A stretch of DNA of 64,000 bases from Bolinopsis microptera (Eukaryota > Ctenophora > Tentaculata > Lobata > Bolinopsidae), in contig NC_087074.1 of assembly GCF_026151205.1 (NCBI RefSeq), positions 19,895,240-19,959,239 of the forward strand, in the 5' to 3' direction. The notes under the pieces were generated by a model. That model saw nothing but the letters and a program-made list of their open reading frames with translations, was not told the origin of the DNA and did not search any database. How positions within the stretch are numbered: the stretch's first letter is position 1; the number at the start of each line of letters is the position of its first letter. Below, piece after piece: positions 38,701 to 47,530 of the stretch. The translations under genes were made by a program, and so were the position numbers.

Positions 38701-39767
38701 GTTTATCACTTGATTAATAAGTTAATACATACTTATACACTAAACGTACAAACCAAATTGCGGTAAATTTAAATCGATAGTATTATTCCTACTTGTCGAA
38801 GTAAGACTTGAGAAAAAGGTAAATAATTGGAGCAAAATTAACGGCAGACTTCAGCTGCACTTTTCATGAACTAAAATTTGCATTTAACGGTAAACCCTTA
38901 TCGAGTCTGGCATTTGAGACCTTTTTAAACAACAAACAATCATTTTTTGATGCTTTCTATTGATTTAAAATTTTCACCAAAGTGGAAGTTTTAGAAAAAA
39001 ATGCCCAATTATTCATAAAGGTTTTGACGAAAATGATTTCAAACAGGTGTTGCAACTGGGTAAAACAGCAGTACCGTGTCTGCCTATTGCAGAGCGTCAA
39101 TTTCAGAGCGTTTTAAGTTAGTATTTACATAGTAAAGCCATAAACTAGGAAACAATACTTGTACCTATATTATACTATACTTATATTATAAGAAAATTAT
39201 ACTGTACTGTGAAAACCTTGTTAGAGCTTCCGAGAAATAAGGGATCATGAAAAAAAGAAAAGTGAAAACTGAAGGGAAAAAAACATTCAATGCTGCAAAT
39301 GAAATTAAGATTTTACAAAAAGGAAAACAATGAGTTGAACGTACCCTAACTTGCATGGAAGGTCGGTGCTGCGAGTGATAAGGCATGTTAGGGCCAGGAA
39401 TTCCTTCACTATAACCACTCATTTGATGTCCTTCTACTTGCCCTGAAATATTGAATAAAAATATCAGCACGTATTGCTATTCTCACACGGATAAAAAATC
39501 CAATAGAATACAAAATGGGTAATTACTTATATATTAATGGATATGAACATAAAAAGAATGAATAACAAAACCATAGTTATAATCACACTGCTGTTTATGG
39601 TGCGGTGTGCTTTGGTGGTAACCATTGCATTGCATGTGACCACCAAAACATATTGATATTGAGATTGGGGTTGTGCAACACACAAGAGCTGCTATGCACT
39701 GTATACACTAACCTGGATAGTGGCTGGCACTGACCACTACAGACATGTTAGGGGTATATGTTGCCAT
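12244..39767 (-). CDS. ARID1: ARID1/BAF250/Osa-type SWI/SNF subunit, 14-exon model
   Basis: Predicted ARID-containing subunit of the BAF (SWI/SNF) chromatin remodeller, acting in the nucleus. Model exons, 5' to 3': 39713-39767, 39351-39442, 34700-34888, 18642-18851, 18347-18527, 17920-18220, 17201-17489, 15941-16183, 15326-15805, 15086-15142, 14654-14921, 14227-14408, 13665-14057, 12244-13488. Every boundary is GT-AG and phases agree, giving about 1,394 codons plus stop. The N-terminal half is rich in Pro, Gln, Ser and Gly with HQ and PPP runs, as in the family. The ARID domain spans exons 7-8 and the BAF250_C region spans exons 11-14. The ATG at 39767 has an in-frame TGA a few codons upstream, so I chose it as start; a start at a later Met in an internal promoter transcript is possible. 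It is shorter than human ARID1A (about 2,285 residues). Oddities: exon 9 carries a 1-bp difference from copy A, and the whole 3' half is duplicated to the left. Family assignment is firm; the first three exons are less certain. Confidence 0.85.
13665..14921 (-). CDS. ARID1: ARID1 exons 11-13 (copy B), start of BAF250_C region
   Basis: Exons 14654-14921, 14227-14408 and 13665-14057. Exon 11 ends in a basic [10 protein letters not shown] stretch, which in ARID1 proteins precedes the C-terminal domain and may be a nuclear localisation signal. Exon 12 encodes the conserved [13 protein letters not shown] segment and a Leu-rich helical run. Exon 13 encodes 131 residues containing a VLVDIFGE segment and a Glu/Lys-rich tail. 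Phases run 1, 0, 0. Copy A equivalents are 5174-5441, 4703-4884 and 4136-4528, of identical lengths. Confidence 0.85.
15326..15805 (-). CDS. ARID1: ARID1 exon 9 (copy B), Pro/Gly/His/Tyr-rich, with 1-bp indel near its start
   Basis: Low-complexity exon rich in Pro, Gly, His and Tyr ([19 protein letters not shown]) between the ARID domain and the C-terminal region. Compared with copy A (5846-6313, exactly 156 codons) copy B lacks one C near 15772. With copy A's acceptor (exon from 15792) the frame would be lost. With an acceptor 13 bases upstream (exon from 15805) the exon is 480 bp, phase 0, and rejoins the same frame. So it is either rescued by alternative splicing, a real frameshift, or a sequence error. 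Confidence 0.65.
15941..16183 (-). CDS. ARID1: ARID1 exon 8 (copy B): second half of ARID domain
   Basis: Encodes 81 codons in phase 0, beginning [16 protein letters not shown] and continuing to a [16 protein letters not shown] stretch. This is the C-terminal half of the ARID domain and closely resembles the family's VNKNKKW and KKQYIQCLYAFECK motifs. A charged linker follows ([10 protein letters not shown]), possibly a nuclear localisation signal. Acceptor and donor (GTGAGA) are clear. The same exon is present at 6462-6704 with only a few synonymous changes visible. Confidence 0.88.
16382..16642. repeat. Expanded minisatellite at right edge of copy B
   Basis: Mixed 10- to 20-bp units of GTGCACTATACACA and CTACACA type, about 260 bp in total, against about 60 bp in copy A. 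It lies in ARID1 intron 7. Open frames read through it on both strands only because the repeat has few stop codons. Confidence 0.9.
16793..16873. repeat. TA and GA microsatellites in ARID1 intron 7
   Basis: A TA-rich run at about 16793-16815 and a (GA)n run at about 16850-16873. Immediately right are two CCAAT boxes (near 16890 and 16954) and a CACGTG near 16938, a promoter-like combination but with no transcript evidence. Confidence 0.7.
17055..17128. repeat. 37-bp perfect tandem duplication
   Basis: Two copies of a 37-bp unit starting GGGTATATGTCTTGC, in ARID1 intron 7 about 70 bp from the exon 7 donor. Confidence 0.85.
17201..17489 (-). CDS. ARID1: ARID1 exon 7: first half of ARID domain
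   Basis: The acceptor enters in phase 2 and the donor leaves in phase 0 after a GMPE tetrapeptide. The exon encodes a short Pro/Ser linker, then the start of the ARID fold: [19 protein letters not shown] followed by a Leu-rich helix ([16 protein letters not shown]). These match the first helices of ARID1-type domains. The exon lies right of the duplicated segment, so only the full-length gene has it. Directly 3' of its donor, in the intron, is a 37-bp tandem duplication (17055-17128). Confidence 0.88.
19781..19812. repeat. CT-rich microsatellite
   Basis: Interrupted (TC)n run in the 15.8-kb ARID1 intron 3. The intron from 18852 to 34699 otherwise shows no protein-coding gene I can support. 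Confidence 0.8.
20403..20733. repeat. Complex minisatellite with TATCCTAGGTAGGGTAGC core
   Basis: Six full copies of a core TATCCTAGGTAGGGTAGCTA plus truncated ones, some followed by an AATATAGAGGCACATTAGGG module and an AGGNCCCTGTA end. Copies are of unequal length, suggesting nested duplications. The core contains the palindrome CCTAGG. In ARID1 intron 3. Confidence 0.85.
21338..21426. promoter_or_regulatory. Cluster of five CACGTG E-boxes
   Basis: Exact CACGTG at 21338, 21352, 21393, 21406 and 21421, five in 89 bp. Three are in TCACGTG context, like sites bound by bHLH-zip factors (Myc/Max, USF, MiT/TFE). It lies in ARID1 intron 3, so could be an intronic enhancer or internal promoter. 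Function is inferred only. Confidence 0.45.
22316..22540. repeat. GA/CT-rich stretch with inverted GAGA runs
   Basis: Alternating (GAGA)n and (CTCT)n blocks that can pair with each other. Resembles GAGA-factor type elements, but the composition alone explains the motif count. Confidence 0.6.
24889..25116. repeat. 38-bp direct repeats flanking two GCGAAGC mini-hairpins
   Basis: A 38-bp sequence (GTTAATTAGATAACCCTGCA and on) occurs at 24889-24926 and again at 25079-25116. Between them are two tandem copies of a TTTGGCGCGAAGCGCCAAA hairpin (24985-25003, and 25014-25032 with one change). Looks like DNA-transposon debris. Confidence 0.7.
25475..25600. mobile_element. GC-rich DNA-transposon/MITE fragment
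   Basis: A GGGGGCTGCGCCCCC hairpin, then a segment ending in CTGCGCACGCCCCTG, and a GAGCGAAGCGAGCG stretch. Such sequences recur in non-autonomous hAT-like elements of marine invertebrates. Borders are uncertain. Confidence 0.45.
25813..26100. mobile_element. hAT-like MITE with 8-bp target-site duplication
   Basis: Terminal inverted repeats CAGTGGCGTAAC (left) and GTTACGCCACTG (right) bound a 288-bp element. It is flanked by identical 8-bp GTGTAACA at 25805-25812 and 26101-26108. The 8-bp duplication and CAGTG ends are typical of hAT elements. The interior has several GGCGCCCCCCT blocks. It has inserted into a short ACAAGGGTGTAAC tandem repeat, so the flanking match is partly expected. Confidence 0.75.
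28104..28605. repeat. Three diverged direct repeats of about 150-210 bp
   Basis: Starts near 28104, 28318 and 28467. Each has GTTTATTCT, then a TTGA(C/T)A-CAATA block, a GATC-rich block, a GGTCAA-like block and an AATTCCCG-like block, in the same order. An old, decayed tandem repeat in ARID1 intron 3. Confidence 0.55.
28859..29655. promoter_or_regulatory. Candidate regulatory region with CRE and E-box sites
   Basis: Exact CRE palindromes TGACGTCA at 28859, 28879 and 29255; CACGTG E-boxes at 29589, 29629 and 29649; a 14-bp palindrome GGGAAATATTTCCC at 29412; and a local rise in GC between about 29370 and 29480. An (AG)n run follows at 29672. This is a plausible CREB/ATF- and bHLH-bound enhancer or an internal ARID1 promoter, since exon 4 could serve as a first coding exon. 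Inference only. Confidence 0.4.
29672..29720. repeat. (AG)n microsatellite
   Basis: Nearly uninterrupted AG dinucleotide run next to the CRE/E-box region. Confidence 0.9.
31548..31860. mobile_element. Possible pogo/Tigger-like remnant
   Basis: CAGTCAAACCTCTCTATTTA at the left resembles the end of pogo-like transposons, and repeated CTCTATACCGGG and CTTTATATCGGG segments follow, as in their subterminal repeats. I find no matching right inverted end, so this is tentative. Confidence 0.3.
32281..32595 (+). pseudogene. LINE reverse-transcriptase C-terminal fragment
   Basis: Encodes about 104 residues with the pattern typical of the end of a non-LTR retrotransposon polyprotein: a basic-aromatic start, [29 protein letters not shown] and LPDTPPIRG. 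No RT core is attached; the rest is lost or decayed in 31900-32280. Degenerate and inside ARID1 intron 3. Confidence 0.6.
32643..32760. repeat. Three tandem 39-bp repeats
   Basis: Unit contains GGGCTCCACAACTTTAGTTC, three copies with single-base changes, just beyond the LINE fragment and possibly part of its 3' UTR. Confidence 0.85.
35190..36560 (-). pseudogene. LINE reverse transcriptase, frameshifted remnant
   Basis: Read 5' to 3' on the minus strand in several frames: a [18 protein letters not shown] motif (about 36480-36410), an RT segment with NAARKILS, then [14 protein letters not shown], a [19 protein letters not shown] block and the catalytic EYADDVDF (about 35720). The thumb region follows at 35190-35582 ([30 protein letters not shown]). 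At least three frameshifts and a foldback insertion near 36152-36205 break it. It lies in ARID1 intron 2, same orientation as the gene. Non-LTR retrotransposon; clade not assigned. Confidence 0.8.
36152..36205. repeat. Foldback insertion inside the LINE
   Basis: Arms CCCCGACAATAATTGACCCC and GGGGTCAATTATCGGGG pair except for a 3-bp gap. It splits the RT between the KILS motif and the KKRARS motif, so it is younger than the LINE. Confidence 0.6.
37087..37149. repeat. Inverted repeat with 16-bp perfect arms
   Basis: GATATATCATAACTTA (37087-37102) pairs with TAAGTTATGATATATC (37117-37132); a third partial copy follows to 37149. In ARID1 intron 2. Confidence 0.75.
37388..38653. repeat. Dispersed 14-bp motif GTGACTTACATTAC, seven exact copies
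   Basis: Exact copies start at 37388, 37566, 37754, 37776, 38456, 38473 and 38640; one with a single mismatch starts at 38439. Spacing is irregular and flanks are unrelated, so it is not a normal tandem repeat. On the minus (ARID1 sense) strand it reads GTAATGTAAGTCAC, containing the 5' splice-site core GTAAGT. Lies in ARID1 intron 2. Confidence 0.85.
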
Positions 39768-40410
39768 GTTGCTATTTCATTTTAGTCCATTCCTAACCTA
39801 TACGATAAGAGTTGATTAAAGCACTTAAATTGGAACTTATATTGCTGAGCTTCAAATCACCCACATCAATATTATGATGAGAATTATGGATTGAAACAAA
39901 CAAGAGTTGCGGAACTTCACTACCATCCGCCTTCAACAGTTGGAGATGTTAACCCTGTTATGTTGATCCACAATTTAGCCTGTTACCTACCCACAGTACA
40001 TACATCTAGGTTTGTTTAAGATTAAGGTTATAAATAGATCGACCCAAGATAATACAATGACTTACTACATATCCTTACATTACAAGTCTCCAGTGTTCCG
40101 TTCTATAATGTGCTTTGGAAATTTTCCAACAAGAGCAACCACATCAAGCTACTGTTTTCAAAGCTTAAATAGTATAGTATAGTACTATGTTTACAGCACG
40201 CTACTATGTACTATGTAGATTTACTGAAAGAATATCCTACTAAGAGATATCCTGTTCTAAGGGATATCCTGTACTAAGGGATATCCATCGGAGATTCTTG
40301 ATCTTTGGCAGGGCCCCTCCCCATTTAGCCCTCAATCATGGTTTCAAGAGACGCCAAAGTGTAACTTCGCATAGATCCATTATCCAATGATCCTTAACTA
40401 GTATCTCCCC

Positions 40411-40443
40411 AGACTAAGTGACACTGGGATTCGAACCCTGGAC
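40411..40443 (-). other. tRNA T-arm-like sequence beside LINE 3' end
   Basis: Minus strand shows an exact Pol III B-box GGTTCGAATCC with partly paired flanks, directly after the LINE tail. No matching A-box in register outside the LINE, so probably a SINE or tRNA fragment into which the LINE inserted. Confidence 0.35.
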
Positions 40444-41900
40444 CTTCTTCTTCGTAGGGGACTGTGGTCAGGGTTACCACTATAAGATAGAGCATTGGAG
40501 CCCTGTCCTTACCCCGGTAAAATATTTATAAGTGGAAAAAAGTTAAACTTTGTTTTTTCCACATTTGGTGAACTGTTTAGTTGCTTGTATGAAGCCGACG
40601 ATCCTTGGTAGTGAAAATTTGTCCACTATGTCTGTCACACTAAGGTAGTAGGAGTCAAAGTATCCTTCTCGTTGGAAAGACCATTTCGGGCACTGACCAA
40701 TAAAGTGGTTAGTGGTTCATTGTCTACTCTTCCATGAGACAGTGTGGACAAGTTTTAGGGATAGTTGTCGGCTTGAACTTGTTAAGGTGTTAGTTTAATT
40801 TACAGTGTCCAGTAAGGAATTGTGTTGCTGTTCTTGTGCTCTCTTTACCAAGTTTCGGGATTGATCTGGCGAACTTGTGTCTTCATATTACTATTAGTTT
40901 GAAATGAGTGTTGGGCAACGTTCTCCATTTTTCCCTAATTTTCCGATGATTTACACTCCGCAGTGCTATCTTCCATAATACTTAAATTGGGATTGGAAGT
41001 AGCACTTGGGCGGAGTCCAAGCTATCAGAGCCTTTCTTGGCAAGAAAGTCTGCCTTTTCATTACCATCATAGCCTTTGTGAGCTGGTATCCATCGTAGTA
41101 GGACCTGGTTGTCCATTGCTATTTGGTTAAGCTCACTTATTGAATATTGCTGTGCTGGTGCTTTTAAATTTGACTTTGGTGTTGCTCATTGCCATTATTG
41201 TTGCCTGGCTATCGCAGTTTATGATGATTTTTCTTGTTTTGGTTCCAGATTCCCGTAATATTTTTGCCGCTGTACCTACGGCAAAAGTATTTGCCTTGAA
41301 GACAGTTGAGTTGTTTCCTAGGTGGTAGGACTCCTCACGTGGAGGAGTGTCGTTATCCATAATGTACACTCCTGCTCCAACTTGTTCATTCATTTTGGAG
41401 CTGTCCATGTAGCATTGTATGGTGTTCGTATCGTTCTCGATTTCCTCATACTCTGAGGAATTTCTGTGGTAAAACCAATGTTAACTTTCAGTGATGTAGT
41501 CTATTAGTCTTGCCCTTCAGAATTGAGGTCGATAGCCTTTAGTAATTAGTAATTAGTAAATATTATTAACTTTAGTAACTGTTCATTTAGTTTTGTGTGG
41601 ACCCTTCTTGTTAAAAATTGGCTCATATATCCAATGGTTGTTTGATTTGAGTCTAAGAGCTCCTTTTGCCGCTTCTTCTCCTATCACCAGATCAATGGGG
41701 AAGATTCCGGTGTCTAGAGCTGCTCCAGGAGCGAGTTGATGGTAACCCTCCTGTTATGAGAATATTCCCTAGCCGCTGTATGCTGCTTAGAATCGTTAAG
41801 TTATGTTTTTGGGTAGACCATTGAGCCAGATTGTGCATCTTGCCAATAGTTAGTGTTTTGCTTCGTAGTATGTTAAGAATAAAAAGTTATGGGGACAACT
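40444..41900 (-). pseudogene. 3' part of a LINE with RNase H domain
   Basis: Minus-strand remnants in order: an RT thumb-like segment (GAALDTGIFPIDLVIGEEAA, near 41700), an RNase H domain starting near 41425 (YMDSSKMNEQVGAGVYI, then a FAVGTAAKILRES helix and IINCDSQA), a RWIPAHKGYDGNEKADFLA motif near 41090, and a Cys/His tail (CPHC...FIGQCP-like). Several frameshifts and stops. The 3' end is a GAAGAAGAAG tail at about 40444. The RNase H suggests an I/Jockey-type non-LTR element; exact clade uncertain. It lies upstream of the ARID1 start. Confidence 0.75.
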
Positions 41901-42337
41901 GAGGACCACAACACTTCTTCAATGACTTATGAGCAGGATAGCATTCCTTATTCGAATATTGTGAGAGAATTTACTTTCCTAATTATATGGCATCTATATG
42001 GCATCTATGCCAACTGCCATGGTATGATACCAGAGACTCAGAGTAGTCACTCATCAACCATAACTTGATATCAAGAATGAGGATCTTAAGATGATCAAGA
42101 AGGCACTAAGATTGTGGTATTAAACTGAGTTGCATTGCTTAACTGAACTATCTAACATTTTCAGGTAGGGTAGATTACTGTCTATTACATTCAGAGAAAG
42201 GCTGGGTACCCTGGGTAAACAATATGGTACCTATGTCTAAGCGGCTCTTCTCGAAAATATGTCCTGCCTAATCGGAGCAGAAAGTTAAAACAAACAGTTG
42301 CCTTACAATATACTCCAAGGACTAGATACTCATTTCA

Positions 42338-44097
42338 TGAGAAAAGACAATTTTTTTTTGAGAAAAGACAATTTTATTATTTATCACCAATTCAATACAC
42401 AATCAATAAATATACAATCAATAAATATATATAATATCCAAATAAACTTAATTTCAAAGTAAATGATACAAGTATGCTAGCAGCTATGATACAAGTATGC
42501 TAGCAGCACGCTTGCATTAATCAATAGTACACACTGTTAAGGTGGGTCTGACCTGAATAAGATGGTATAAATTTAAACTCAACTTATAAAGGTTAAACGT
42601 TCAAACAGAATGCAGAAGTTCTTTTTTTATTTACGTCTAGCATGCTTTTTTATATTCTGTTTTTTTGTGTACTAAAATGTGTTACAAATTATTTACATTT
42701 TAATAATTTGCATCCTGATTATGTTTACACTAGTATATTATAATCACAATGTCAAGGCTGTTGTAGGAAAAATCCTTCTTCACAACTACCCTCAGAGGCA
42801 GTATCCAACCACTAAGGATAGACATAAGCCAGTCACTGGCTTGTTATAACCATTGATACAAAGGCCATAATCTTTCGCCAGCTCTCCAATATCCACCTTG
42901 AAGTTGCAATTTGCATTTTATATCCTCCAACTACACAACATAAACTTAAGCATATTATAGTGTAGACTTTCTGTCACAACAAGACTGCAACTTAACCCAT
43001 TATAGTAACAACTATAAACAGAACCCCTAATGTCTGCTAACTTTTTTTTATCAATAAACTTTCAAATTGTTACACAAATACATCATTTTATTTCAAAGAA
43101 AATATCGCCGAATGACCTTACATGCCTTGACAAGTGACCGAGTGTATACAAAATAAGGGACACCGAAACACCAGTTGACCAGTAAACTGATCATAGCAAT
43201 TACATCGGGCCCTCAATGCACCTATAAGTGAAGCGATGCTGCAACCAAGGCATGCTAGGTTTATTCCATTGAACTAATAAGGTTACAGCCTAAAATATAA
43301 ATATAATAAATAACAATGTACCATAAATCATAATTATAAACACACTTTATTTAACATATTTTATTAATTATACTTTTTATCAATTTATATTTAGACAATA
43401 TAGTTACATTAAGGTAAATTGTTTAACTGTCAGAGGATGTTATATGGTCGTTTAGAACTGTCCAGAGGTACTTAATTAAATGGGTTTGGCTATGGGTATG
43501 GCTCACGAGACTGAGAAGAAAAGAGCATATAATGCAAGGGTCCTAGAAGTGGAAAAAGCTACCTTTACACCTTTAGTTTTCTCCACAACAGGAGGCATGG
43601 GAGTCGAAGCGCAACGCTTGATTAAAAAGCTTGCACAAAAGATGGAATCTCCAACGGGTCAGCGTTATTCAGACTCAGTTACATATCTTAGAAAGCGCTT
43701 GCGCTTTGAGGTATTAAAGACAACTGTTATTTCGATAAGGGGGGACAGAGGGCCCAAGTTGCGATATAAACCAGACAATATTAAAGATTTAGATTTAAAT
43801 ATTGAGCCCTTTGGCTAGAGAATACTTTCTTGAATATTTTCGATAGTTTTTAATATTGGTAATATTAATGAATTGTAATTGATTGATATGTAATATTTAG
43901 GCCCGTGGCCAGTTTTCACTCAATTAAATGGGTTTTAAACACGGATGGCCTTGAGATTTCCCTTAATTCATAAGGGAGTTTATTCCAAAAAAAAATTTTC
44001 TTCTGGTCCTAATATGAGCCTTGTCTCTGAAAAACCAACTGAACTGGTGATAAATAATAAAATTGTCTTTTCTCAAAAAAAAAATTGTCTTTTCTCA
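42338..44097. mobile_element. 1.76-kb unit with terminal inverted repeats of about 52 bp
   Basis: Left end 42338-42389 and right end 44045-44097 are inverted copies. Each carries two tandem GAGAAAAGACAATTTT modules and then ATTATTTATCACCA. Inside is one reading frame (43480-43818) with retroelement character. No convincing target-site duplication is visible. May be a non-autonomous DNA transposon, a DIRS-like remnant, or an inverted duplication around a LINE fragment. Confidence 0.6.
43480..43818 (+). pseudogene. Retroelement C-terminal tail domain
   Basis: 112 residues with the recurrent pattern FTPLVFSTTGGMG, KKLAQKME, and LRFEVLKTTVISIRGDRG. This block is common at the C-terminus of reverse-transcriptase polyproteins in invertebrate genomes. 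No RT precedes it, so it is a fragment. It is centred within the inverted-repeat unit. Confidence 0.6.
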
Positions 44098-46656
44098 ACT
44101 AGCGTTCGCGTTTGGGTGTGTGCAAAAGCTTTCAGGCATGCACTAGCAGTCTAGGACAAAAAACATGTAATTGACACTACATTCACAAACCTTCTAAACT
44201 GCAGTAATTCTTGAATACCCAGGTGGCTGACATAGCCACCAGATTACAATGTGCAAGAAACTAGCGCTTCTAAAGTGCAAGAAACTAGAGTCACATACAT
44301 GCCTACACACATCTCAGAGATTCCTAAAACTTACTAATAAGTAGCCAACAAAAATTGTTGTTTTCTTTTATTGCATTCCAGATATGATAGCTTGGCGTAG
44401 TTGGTTAAGCCAAATCACGTATTGTGATCATAGCGTATTTGAGATTTTAATTGTTTTGGCAATTACAAACACTACTAACTAAGTTGATCCATTTAAAAAG
44501 AAACCTTCCTAAAAGAAAAAACTCCCCGAAAAGCTCTGATTTAGAACCATCATCCCCTGTAGATTCATCCTTAATAAGATTTGTTTAAACATTTGGAATT
44601 GAGATCCGTTGAGATTGGTATGATGCGATGGAGATAGTGGAAAATTTAAACCATCCTCAGAATCATCTTTAAATTTCTCAAGAACATCAAGCAGGTGGAT
44701 ACATAAAGCCAATTTAATCAGCATGTTGAAAGAACATGTGGTGGAACAGAGTTACATGCTGAAAATAGCGGGCTGGCTAAGACAAAACTGGTAACTTAAT
44801 TCTTGTGAATATGGCAGGAAAGTTACATCAAAACTGGTAACTTTGGGAGAACATAACAAGCAAGATACATCAAAACAGGTAATTTTTAGTGAAGGTACAC
44901 CTCTGACCTCAGTACACATACCCTGATGTGTATATAGTACTATGTTCACAGTGCACCTAACACTACCTGTGTATGAAATCATACCGACAAGAGAACAGCC
45001 CTTAGGAGGCACATTCTAATATTTGTAGCTAGATGTCCCAGAATTATTCTTTTCTCTTTCGTGCTCTCTGTGTACTGAATTTAGTTATCTTGCTTTGGGG
45101 AGATGGGGCATTTTGACGAAAGACTTTTATGTCCATGAGGTTTCTCTGCATAGGACTCCACAATCCAACACTGGAGCCATCTAGTCGTGCCTTTTCCGCT
45201 CTTTTTCTCGACGGATTGATTTTGGAATCAGGTCCAATGGGGATCAGCTCAGCTTCAACCTAAACGACCTTTTAGCTCTCCTTTTAGGATTTCAGCAATT
45301 CTACAGGGTATCTTACACAGTGTTATGTCAGAGTGAAGTATAACCACCTGTTTTACTGACTAAGGAATGGTGGACCCTGTCAGAGCCACGAGTATGAAGT
45401 ATAACAGTATAAGCTGTCAAGGCATTTTCTATAAACTCAAGCCATATCTAATACACAGACAGCCTGTAGAGCCTTCCCTATAGCTTATAGGCAAAGGTTT
45501 TGGTCTTACTTTACTCTCAGTTTCTGTTAATAGGCCATTCATAACAATAGTGGAATCGGCAGGTCTGTCTTGGTCTATGGATTGGGCATCCCTCCGGCCT
45601 CCTACTAAGTCAAACCTGATAAAAGATCGAAAATTATGAGCCTTACTACCAACCACATTCGAAGATGATTACGGTACACTAAGTTGTATTGGTGGTTCGG
45701 CACCGGAATCGTGGCTCTACTCTGCTGGACATTTTAAGCAGCCAAAGCAGTGAAAACGGTTCAACCAACGATTATTCTTCTAACACCGTCTTAACGGGTG
45801 ATAATCGTTCCAAATATTCCAAGACCGTCTAGTCGACGAGTCCAACTCGGCGCGTTTCTTTGAAGGCTATAAACCTACAAACAACAAACACCTGACACCG
45901 TCGTAAAATAATTAACGACGGACCATTTTAAAAAATTTTATTTATACATTTAAAGTTATACTTCTAAGATTAATCGATCCTCTATCAATTAAGCGAAAAC
46001 GCCTGCGGAGTGTAAGAAATAATACATCATTCATCAAGTGGATATTTTTCGGACAAAAGAAATTTAGTCAAACACAATACAAATATTTTCAAAGTGGTTT
46101 AATATCCCCGGTTATACAAATTGGTGCAAAATTTGTTCTTCAAATCTTTTTATTATCTTCACTATTACTTTAAAAACTAAAATTAACACGAATCCTAAAG
46201 CATTTTCATATGTTGTTGTTGTTTTCTTGAAATTGTTGTTTTCTTTTTGTATGACCCGCCGCGCACAAGTGCGCGGCTCCCCCCGTGAAACGACCGTGGG
46301 GGTCGCAACGTGATAAAAGTAGCTGTGCTATAGCATAAAAATCATTTTTTGACGAATTATGAGCAAATAACCATGTTTGTCAGACGCGCGCACGTGATAG
46401 GCTTGTAAAACGATATTTGAGCTGTTTATGTTTTATTTGTATCACGTCGTGACCCCCATTGTCGTTTCATTATGCTATAGTGTAGAGTTTTTACGATACA
46501 TTTATAAATGATTTTTGTCAAGGTGTTTAAAAATAAAAAGGGTTTTAAACTATTCCCCGTTCTTCACATAGTATATAGCATATAGCCATGTGCCTACGCG
46601 TACTGCGTGACGCGCTTGTTTCACAAGTAGGATAGGTCGCGCGCTACTGCAAGCGA

Positions 46657-46722
46657 GAGGGCTCTGGTTAGAGCAATCCCCTGGTTAGAGCAATCCCCGT
46701 TAGAGCAATCCCCGTTCAGTTT
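46657..46722. repeat. Short tandem repeat GGTTAGAGCAATCCCC
   Basis: Three adjacent copies of 14-17 bp with small length differences. Confidence 0.8.
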
Positions 46723-46757
46723 TGGTCACACAACGTCAACTTAGTGCAGAATCAAAC

Positions 46758-47222
46758 TTAATTGACGATGTCAAATCATCGCAGCTCGGCGCGGCACAGT
46801 AGCGCATCCCGCCGATCTAGCGTCATATACATACATTTTTTTTCACGGAGAAATAATACAGTATATAGTGTTTTTGAATATATATATGTTATTCTTTTTC
46901 AAAAGTACTCTAAGTCCAATACAAGTCACAAGTAATTTATATGATATTATCTGTATAATATAATTATAAACCATAAAACATTTAACAGTATTGGCATTGC
47001 TTACCTGGCACGCCAATCCCAATGCGTGGCGCTCTTTTGGGATTAATTTGGTTTGTAATAATTGACGATGTCAATTCTTCGCAGCTCGGTGCGTAGCGGC
47101 CCAGTAACGCATCGCGCTACAAATTTGGTTATAATTTTTAATTGAATCGTTAAGATAAAAGTTAATTGACGATGTCAATTCATGGCAGCTCGGCGCGGCA
47201 CAGTAACGCATCGCGCTACAAA
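46758..47222. repeat. Three dispersed copies of a 50-60-bp repeat with a palindromic head
   Basis: Copies at about 46758-46807, 47059-47119 and 47162-47222. Each begins with AATTGACGATGTCAA(T) (perfect palindromic arms ATTGAC/GTCAAT in two copies), then GCAGCTCGG and a CAGTARCGCATC block. Not adjacent, so likely a short dispersed element or decayed array. Confidence 0.75.
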
Positions 47223-47331
47223 GATAAAAGTAGTTTGCGGTTCATGGAAGGTCTCGGTTTGTAAAATATGCAAATACTTAATCATAAGGATCACATTTTG
47301 GCTGGCTAAAATAGTAATTGGTCCTTTAATC

Positions 47332-47428
47332 ACCGGGGTAAGCACAGGGCTCCAATGCTCTATATTACAGTGGTCACGATCTTTCCATTAGTGAACTGAT
47401 AATGACCACAGTCCCCTACGAAGAAGAA
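47332..47428 (+). mobile_element. 97-bp LINE 3'-end insertion with 12-bp target-site duplication
   Basis: Matches the 3' end of the LINE at 40444-40520 (shared ACCGGGGTAAG, CAGGGCTCCAATGCTCTAT and CCACAGTCCCCTACGAAGAA segments). It is flanked by identical GGTCCTTTAATC at 47320-47331 and 47429-47440, a clean target-primed reverse transcription footprint. Either a severely 5'-truncated LINE copy or a SINE sharing the LINE tail. Confidence 0.8.
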
Positions 47429-47439
47429 GGTCCTTTAAT

Positions 47440-47530
47440 CCCCCTCTTATCTTCTCCACTCTATACTACTCCCCCTCCACTCCACTCTACTCCCCCTCCA
47501 CTCAACTCTATTCTCCCTCCACTCCCATAG
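47440..47530. repeat. CTCCACTC-rich repeat
   Basis: Imperfect repetition of CCCCCTCCACTCYACTCTAC-like units. Nothing coding. Confidence 0.6.

Noticed and set aside
40411-40520. Functional tRNA gene
   Set aside because: The B-box is exact, but the rest of the would-be tRNA is LINE 3' end with no paired acceptor or D-arm.
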